Notes under the pieces: generated by a model | Databases searched by the model: none | What the model was told of the DNA's origin: nothing | What the model saw: only the letters and a program-made list of their open reading frames with translations | Shown here: positions 16,301 through 20,900 of the stretch, in pieces | Numbering within the stretch: position 1 is the stretch's first letter | Layout of the letters: every line of letters starts with the position of its first letter | IMG/VR virus record: IMGVR_UViG_3300030333_001638 | Location: 1 to 20,900 of that record | Strand: one strand, 5' to 3' | DNA: 20,900 nt | From: a virus | Program-made: the position numbers and the translations under genes

Positions 16301-19300
16301 AACAGATGCAGCAGATGAAGCTCGCTTCCAAGAGGAATCAAGACTCTATGAAGAACAGCAAGCTAGACAAGAAGCAGGTGACGATCCTCGTGGTTTCTAT
16401 GAAGAGGATGCAAGAGCTTTTGATGAAGCACAAGCTAGAAGAACTCAAGAACCTGCTGGTGGAAAGAGAACTAGAGAAGAAGTCGAAGGTGCTGCTGAAG
16501 ATGTTTTAGAAGCATTCCAAAAAGTACAAGATGGTGATGCAGATATGCTTGATACTCCTGCCTTATGGCAAGACGTAACTACGCTTAGATCTCCAAAAGG
16601 TAGAGACTATTACCCAGGTTCAAGTGCTCCAGGTGGAGACTTTGAAAAAGTCCTTGATGCCTTTAGTCATCGTTTCGATAGGATCATTGAGACTGGAATG
16701 CCTTCTATTAGTAGTAGAAGAATTGCTCAGGAGTTAGCAGATACTTTCAGGAAGCAAGGTATTAATGTCGATGAAATCTTGTATGATGAAAGCATTGCAG
16801 GAGCAACAGAAATCTTCTCTAATAATGTTGAGAATATTACTAACCTTTTAAAGATAAGATTTGGTCTTAACTTTACTGGTGGAGAAGCTGCTAAGTGGGC
16901 TATTAAAGCAGATAATGCTATTAATAATCCTTCTATTAATAGAGAAGAAGCGTTAGGAGAAATGATAAGACATTTAGAAACTGCATTGCAGTTCTCTAGG
17001 GTTTATCAAATATGGACAAGAAGTGCAGGTCAATTACTTCAATCAGCTCAGGCACAAATCAAAGGAGAAGGTATTACTGAAACTCTGAAGAGACAGAATT
17101 TAGGTTTCGATAAAGTTGCTGCATTGAGTGAAGCATCAAAAGTATCATCACAAGTTCTTGTCTCTAATCTTCCAGAAGAATTTTTAACTGCATTAAGAAC
17201 AGGTGAATGGACACCTAGAGCAGAAGCTTTTGCATATCAATTAACAATGCTTGCAAAAGATGCAGATGTTGAACATGGGTTAAAGACTATTCAGGATTTA
17301 TTAGGTGCAAATGAGAAAGCAAAAGGCATGAGGAAGAGGCCAGAAGTAACTGACTTCGAGAAAATCTCTAAAGGATTAAGTGTCTATTACGTTAATAATC
17401 TTTTATCTGCTGCAAAAACATGGATGGTTCAAGGTTTTGGTCTTGCAAGAACAATGGCTGAACCTGCTTTTATGTCAACTGGTGCTCTTATAAGCAGAAA
17501 TCCATCACTACATAGAGCAAGACTTGCCTTATTGCAATACAACTATATAGTTAGATCTTTTTATGGCTCATTAAAACTTGGGAAGAAAGCATGGGATATA
17601 GGTCAATCTTTATATGATCCAAAAATCCGTACAGCTGCTTGGGCTGGTGATGCTGCTGGAGATGTTGATATAAATACTTCTTATGCACAGAATCGTGCTT
17701 ATCAAATGGATGATCCTCATCCTTCTTACGACTTAAATACAAGTCCTTTTGTGAAAGAAGCTAGTGAAAATCCTGGTCTTTTCTCAGCACATACTTTATG
17801 GAAGTTAAACACTTGGAATATAAGAGGTCAGCTTGCTTTAGATACCTTGACCAAGAGTCTGTCTGGTAATGCTTTAGCTCATGTTGTTGGAGTAGAAGAA
17901 GGTTTAATGATGGGTAAAAGAAAAGGCTTAAAAGGTGCTGAATTAAGTAGTTATGCAGAGCAATGGGCTGATGCAAAAGTTGAGTTTTATACCTTCGATG
18001 CAATCATTAATGGGGAAACAATTGCAGATGCAATTATGAAAGATGAGACTGCATTGCAAATAGGAAGAATCCTGACTTTTACAGATCAAACTAGGGCAAG
18101 GATGCCAGGTAGAACTTATGCCTTTGGAGAAGAATTAGCTAAGGCTAGAGGGATGGTAGATGAAGGAGAGATAGATGAATTCGCAAAGGCATATAGAGCT
18201 GGAGAATTAGAAGGAGCACAAAAGAAATGGAATAGATTTATTAGAGGTGCTGATGGTGTTGTTCAGAATGCAAAGAACTTAGAAGATTTGCCTATGCCAG
18301 GTGAATTGACTCCAACTCTTACATCTGGTTGGTCGCAAATTCCTCAAGCTTGGGGCAAGTTACAAGCAAGAAGAGAAGGAGCAATATATACCTTTATCCA
18401 ACCATTCAATAGATCACCTGGAGATATTACAAAGCAATGGATCAGAATGATTCCAGGTTTAAATATGACAGTCGATACTTTCTATAGAGATCTATTTAAT
18501 GAGAATGCTTATTTGCGTAATAGGTGGAAAACAGAAGTAGCAGTAGGAACAACAGTATCAGGATTATTTGCAGCAACTGTTTTAAACAATGAAGAGTTTC
18601 CTATTGAGTTCACAGGTTATGGGCCAAATAATCCAACGATGAGGAAAGAATGGACAGATGCAGAAAGACCTCCTTTATCTTGGAGGACAAGAGGAAAGGA
18701 TAAAGATGGTAATCCTGTTTATGGTAAGTGGCGTTCTTATAGAGCATTTGAACCAGCTGCAACATTTATCGCAGGATTAGCTGATTACAAGATGTTATAT
18801 AACGATCTTTCACAAGATCAGAAAGATGATCTGATTGCAGGGTTCTCTGTATCTTTAGCAGCACAAGTCATGGTAGGAAGATATAACGCTACTTATTACA
18901 AGGGTATTACTGAATTATTAGATGCTGTTGCTTCTGTAATTCCTGGTGTTCAGGGTATTACTAAAAGAGAATTAGAAGCTTCAGAAAGAAATAAATTATC
19001 CAGATATTTCCAGCGATTTGTTACTAACTTCATTCCAGAATCAGGACGACTAAGAGAAGTAAGTAGAGCAATGGATAGATATAAGAGAACAATTGATTCA
19101 GGTGTTAATCCTATTGTTGCTTTTGATGAAGCAGATGAAGGATTAGTTAAACAAAGAGATGAATTAGGTCGTGTTATATATCTTAAGAAAGCAGATGCAG
19201 AAGGAGAAGATCCAAATCCTCTATTGAATTTTGCAGCTAATTACTTTAGGCAACAGTTAGATGAGATCAAGAATACAATTCCTGGGTTCTCTGAGACATT

Positions 19301-20030
19301 ACCTGAAAGAATAAATTGGGTTACTGGCTTACCAGTTAGGAATGCTGGATTCTTAGGTAGTAATGATCTTCCATTAGATGATGCTCCTTGGTTATCAAGA
19401 CTTACAGGTGCTTACTTTGGAACATTGAAAGGTGCAGTTAGTGAATTTGGAGTAGGTGCTAAAGGTCATTCATTTGATCCACGATTGAAATCTCAGAAGA
19501 GTAAAGGAGTAGCAACTTATGAATATAAAGCTTCTATTGTTAATGATGAGATGATAAAAATGAATAGAGCAGGTGCAGTATTCCCTCCTCCAAGACCTAC
19601 TGATTTCGGTAAAGGAATTAGATTAAGCCCTCCTGCATTTAGAAAATATAAGGAATATATCTACACAGTTAAACTTCCTGCTTATGGTGGAAAGACTTTG
19701 ACAGAAGCTTTATACAGCAGAATTACAGCTAAAGATTATCAAGCCAATCAAGATTATGTGGTTCATCCTATAGATGGAACAGATGGGTTAAAAGGTTTTA
19801 AGAGATTTCCTGAATTGCGTAAAATTATTAATGACTATAAACATGCAGCTAAAGAAGAATTTAGAAAAGATGGCAGTAATGAGTACAGGATGGAGGTTAC
19901 ACTAATAGAAAATAGACAAAGAGAAAGTGAAAGGATCGAAGAGAATACAAGAAGAACGCAGATATCTTTAGAGGGAGACGGTAGTATGGAACTAAATGCT
20001 CAAGACTTTGCAGCCTCAATTAACAGGTAA
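13308..20030 (+). CDS. Giant gp16-like internal virion protein with zincin metallopeptidase motif
   Basis: A 2240-residue protein in the place of T7 gp16 (1318 residues), the largest ejected core protein. The N-terminal part has Gly/Ala-rich amphipathic helices and DFAGFDQYEGRLYDL (from residue 201), a motif I recall from large internal proteins of other marine phages. Residues 646-650 are HELWH, a classical HExxH zinc-peptidase motif. Downstream, DEYFAEM (784-790) offers Glu785 or Glu789 as third ligand, separated by a long charged helical insert. About 975-1075 is a very acidic, Glu/Arg/Ala-rich linker. From ~1080 to the end the sequence looks like the gp16 core: NNLLSAAKTWMVQGFG (about 1363-1378), a hydrophobic VAVGTTVSGLFAATVL (about 1743-1758), and KWRSYRAFEPAATFIAGLAD. 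No transglycosylase domain is seen here. The peptidase could act on envelope proteins, cell-wall peptides or the protein itself; this is inference. Confidence 0.85.
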   Translation: MSYQLVIDPETKEEKYEWVDRTESSADQQRREIKERRDNAEPFDLKEAAIGTAKAVPRMFINAGINAVQEGSDTIRDIGGYMGIGEGTTFAEPDKPILGLGDWKPKPLESSGIAEDIGTGILQFGLEWVMLSKALRIANWGLKATPLAKPLAYAGAKAKKIEKAGLNLIGKSPVAPRTLQDLTKFGIKTATSTSPKATIVDFAGFDQYEGRLYDLAANSNTWFNNVQHIPLINQLATNPEDEGLRGRFKQALEGVFIDLGIGGVISARSAAKVIDSRIKLNTFLNTAKDSPDYARVRQEAIQAGAALEQVPEIKQALSGDRKLARMDRAAFDKSMAHLPPAERAKLWKEMRTRRGLVAEKRGVKTVTGDLDSIRQQIEELGPEPPKPGKGQSIVNGKHTPAYKRWNKWNRTNKSLQARLQELENTIDPTNDAYSRELAERRMDDETYSYEPGDPEYRDVASRNAKEMADAIESGDVPYWWGPGDPAWKAKDVEFWGDTRKRKVDENVAAMVMEGRSVSEIIENLKANRPQRIPGEATFPSIADAKGISLANYRGVDKIKAKLRSLVGQEFKFTDPLTKEVSVHRYTRDDYAPVYELIELMGEELFDDVALSLKQIDAEGSFNFARKIIEIHRRTISTGQFSDTMVHELWHSLSRYLPAKDLKRYAKEWKGARERYLKDMRKKLLKDPQGKDGKVLSAKQVQKLRDGLVLRGKELVEEMRLKMKEELGAEPARQDVLDAFAKTAESKRMQKTFDEFETHRLAQAELDGFRNGKYTNDNYRFVSMDEYFAEMLKDQFFLHINKKALAPEGSFRRLLQDVGIFFKELWVQIHAALGGPNTEKIFNDYLKGRNKKKLRKYSMETYFEPGFTEAAEATAMVDALDILIAGGKTEVVERSAFDDILFGGGIRTSVDARIKYTPDELADLSDFIRSFEDPTYEKVLKKLDDYLYPEKGDKAAPYPINEKDAERIDDLLDILEEQDPKAYEEWDWMREESLDSKARTDAADEARFQEESRLYEEQQARQEAGDDPRGFYEEDARAFDEAQARRTQEPAGGKRTREEVEGAAEDVLEAFQKVQDGDADMLDTPALWQDVTTLRSPKGRDYYPGSSAPGGDFEKVLDAFSHRFDRIIETGMPSISSRRIAQELADTFRKQGINVDEILYDESIAGATEIFSNNVENITNLLKIRFGLNFTGGEAAKWAIKADNAINNPSINREEALGEMIRHLETALQFSRVYQIWTRSAGQLLQSAQAQIKGEGITETLKRQNLGFDKVAALSEASKVSSQVLVSNLPEEFLTALRTGEWTPRAEAFAYQLTMLAKDADVEHGLKTIQDLLGANEKAKGMRKRPEVTDFEKISKGLSVYYVNNLLSAAKTWMVQGFGLARTMAEPAFMSTGALISRNPSLHRARLALLQYNYIVRSFYGSLKLGKKAWDIGQSLYDPKIRTAAWAGDAAGDVDINTSYAQNRAYQMDDPHPSYDLNTSPFVKEASENPGLFSAHTLWKLNTWNIRGQLALDTLTKSLSGNALAHVVGVEEGLMMGKRKGLKGAELSSYAEQWADAKVEFYTFDAIINGETIADAIMKDETALQIGRILTFTDQTRARMPGRTYAFGEELAKARGMVDEGEIDEFAKAYRAGELEGAQKKWNRFIRGADGVVQNAKNLEDLPMPGELTPTLTSGWSQIPQAWGKLQARREGAIYTFIQPFNRSPGDITKQWIRMIPGLNMTVDTFYRDLFNENAYLRNRWKTEVAVGTTVSGLFAATVLNNEEFPIEFTGYGPNNPTMRKEWTDAERPPLSWRTRGKDKDGNPVYGKWRSYRAFEPAATFIAGLADYKMLYNDLSQDQKDDLIAGFSVSLAAQVMVGRYNATYYKGITELLDAVASVIPGVQGITKRELEASERNKLSRYFQRFVTNFIPESGRLREVSRAMDRYKRTIDSGVNPIVAFDEADEGLVKQRDELGRVIYLKKADAEGEDPNPLLNFAANYFRQQLDEIKNTIPGFSETLPERINWVTGLPVRNAGFLGSNDLPLDDAPWLSRLTGAYFGTLKGAVSEFGVGAKGHSFDPRLKSQKSKGVATYEYKASIVNDEMIKMNRAGAVFPPPRPTDFGKGIRLSPPAFRKYKEYIYTVKLPAYGGKTLTEALYSRITAKDYQANQDYVVHPIDGTDGLKGFKRFPELRKIINDYKHAAKEEFRKDGSNEYRMEVTLIENRQRESERIEENTRRTQISLEGDGSMELNAQDFAASINR

Positions 20031-20037
20031 CTGATCT

Positions 20038-20900
20038 ATGGCCTACGCATTCGACACTTACTCAGGGAATGGGTCGCAAACCGATTTCAATATCACGTTT
20101 CCTTATATCAATGAGGATCATGTAAAGGTATATGTCAACTATGTAAATACCTCATTCACCTTTGAGCCGAACAAGTCAACAGTCCGTTTGGCGAGTGCTC
20201 CTGACAATGGAGTAGTTGTAGAAGTCAGAAGAATTACACCTCTAACAGGAGTTCTTGTTGACTATGCAGATGGTTCAACTCTTACAGCAGGAGACTTAGA
20301 TACTAGTAACTTACAGCATTTATATAACGCTCAAGAATTAGATGATATTCAGAATAAAGCAATATCCCTATCTCCTACTACTGGCTTACCTACAGCTAAT
20401 AACAGAAAGATTACTGAAGTTGCTGATCCAACAGCAGCACAGGATGCAGCGACAAAGAACTATGTAGATACAACAACTCAACCAGTAGATGCAGAGCTAA
20501 CAGAACTCGCAACAATGAGTTCAGGGACAGCTTCTTCTCTTGCTGATCTGACTGGTACAGAAGTCCAGATCCTAGATGGAGCAACAGTTACCACTAACGA
20601 ATTAAATATTCTCGATGGAGTCACCGCTACAGCAGCAGAAATTAATTACGTCGATGGTGTTACTTCTAATGTTCAGACTCAGCTAGATGCAAAGCAGCCA
20701 TTAGATGCAGAGTTAACAGAACTAGCAACTATGAGTTCTGATACAGCCGCTGCATTGGCTGATCTAACTCAAGCTGAAGTACAGATCCTAGATGGAGCAA
20801 CTCTTTCTACTGATGAACTTAATTTTGTTGATGGTGTTACTTCAGCATTACAAACACAGTTAGATGCCAAGCAACCACTAGATGCTGACTTAACTAATCT
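20038..20900 (+). CDS. Tail fibre protein, N-terminal part (3' end outside window)
   Basis: T7 gp17-type tail fibre, the receptor-binding appendage. The first ~130 residues are the conserved tail-attachment domain: AFDTYSGNGSQTDFNITFPY, INEDHVKVYVNYV, VEVRRITPLTGVLVDYADGS and LDTSNLQHLYNAQELDD, all close in pattern to the T7 gp17 N-terminus. Then comes ITEVADPTAAQDAATKNYVD, a segment found in many fibres before the shaft. From about residue 150 the protein becomes repetitive, built of PLDAELTELATMSS-type segments and 13-residue units with a central DG. The visible part is 287 complete codons plus 2 bases and is open to the window end. The start ATG follows the giant gene by 7 nt. Receptor-binding and any chaperone domain would lie beyond the window. 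Confidence 0.93.
   Translation, partial: MAYAFDTYSGNGSQTDFNITFPYINEDHVKVYVNYVNTSFTFEPNKSTVRLASAPDNGVVVEVRRITPLTGVLVDYADGSTLTAGDLDTSNLQHLYNAQELDDIQNKAISLSPTTGLPTANNRKITEVADPTAAQDAATKNYVDTTTQPVDAELTELATMSSGTASSLADLTGTEVQILDGATVTTNELNILDGVTATAAEINYVDGVTSNVQTQLDAKQPLDAELTELATMSSDTAAALADLTQAEVQILDGATLSTDELNFVDGVTSALQTQLDAKQPLDADLTN
20485..20900 (+). repeat. Modular shaft repeats of the tail fibre
   Basis: A segment encoding VDAELTELATMSS or its close copies starts at 20485, 20701 and (diverged) 20878, so the first unit is 216 nt (72 residues) and the second 177 nt (59 residues). Inside each unit is a run of 13-residue blocks with a central Asp-Gly: three blocks at 20569-20685 and two at 20785-20862. 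The 39-nt difference is exactly one block. The array continues past the window end. Confidence 0.88.

Noticed and set aside
15887-18003. Several minus-strand and alternative-frame reading frames inside the giant gene (e.g. 15887-16087, 16306-16509, 17551-17742, 17761-18003)
   Set aside because: All lie within one clear 2240-codon gene, have no ribosome-binding sites and unnatural composition; treated as chance frames.

Overview
This window is one continuous block of virion-morphogenesis genes from a T7-like, short-tailed (podovirus) double-stranded DNA phage. Every supported gene is on the + strand. Genes are packed tightly, with gaps of a few bases and several overlaps. Base composition is AT-rich, and most start codons lack a strong Shine-Dalgarno. 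The protein set, the AT-richness and the style of the tail-fibre repeats fit a marine podovirus, for example one infecting picocyanobacteria or SAR11-type bacteria. The host is inferred by resemblance only: no host gene, tRNA, integrase, polymerase or photosynthesis gene is present to fix it.

Layout, left to right. 1-1065: C-terminal part of the large terminase (DNA-packaging motor and nuclease), cut by the window edge. 1088-1766: three small genes, the third with a nine-glycine tract and a C-terminus recalling T7 gp7.3. 1770-3506: portal. 3400-3570: a previously easy-to-miss 56-codon gene overlapping the portal 3' end in another frame, with a strong ribosome-binding site. 3579-4370: scaffold. 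4371-4488: the only sizeable non-coding gap, able to fold into a multibranched RNA closed by a 13-bp stem that ends 3 nt before the capsid start codon. 4489-5454: major capsid protein. 5465-5499: strong intrinsic terminator, in the position of T7 T-phi. 5504-8826: tail tubular proteins A and B. 8829-10001: gp13-like and gp14-like proteins. 10039-13302: gp15-like protein with a lytic-transglycosylase-like domain at its C-terminus. 13308-20030: a 2240-residue gp16-like ejection protein carrying an HELWH zincin motif. 20038-end: tail fibre, cut by the right edge, with modular 13-residue repeats.

How they work together. Scaffold and capsid assemble a procapsid on the portal, and the terminase fills it with DNA. 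Tubular proteins A and B plus the fibre make the short tail. The gp13/14/15/16-like proteins would form the internal core that is ejected to build a channel through the cell envelope. The most unusual aspects are three. The cell-wall-cutting domain, N-terminal on gp16 in T7, appears at the C-terminus of the gp15-like protein. The gp16-like protein has instead gained a large N-terminal half with a metallopeptidase motif. The capsid gene sits in its own cassette between a structured leader and a terminator. Terminase precedes portal here, whereas in T7 it follows the tail fibre, so the phage is T7-like in parts but not in gene order.
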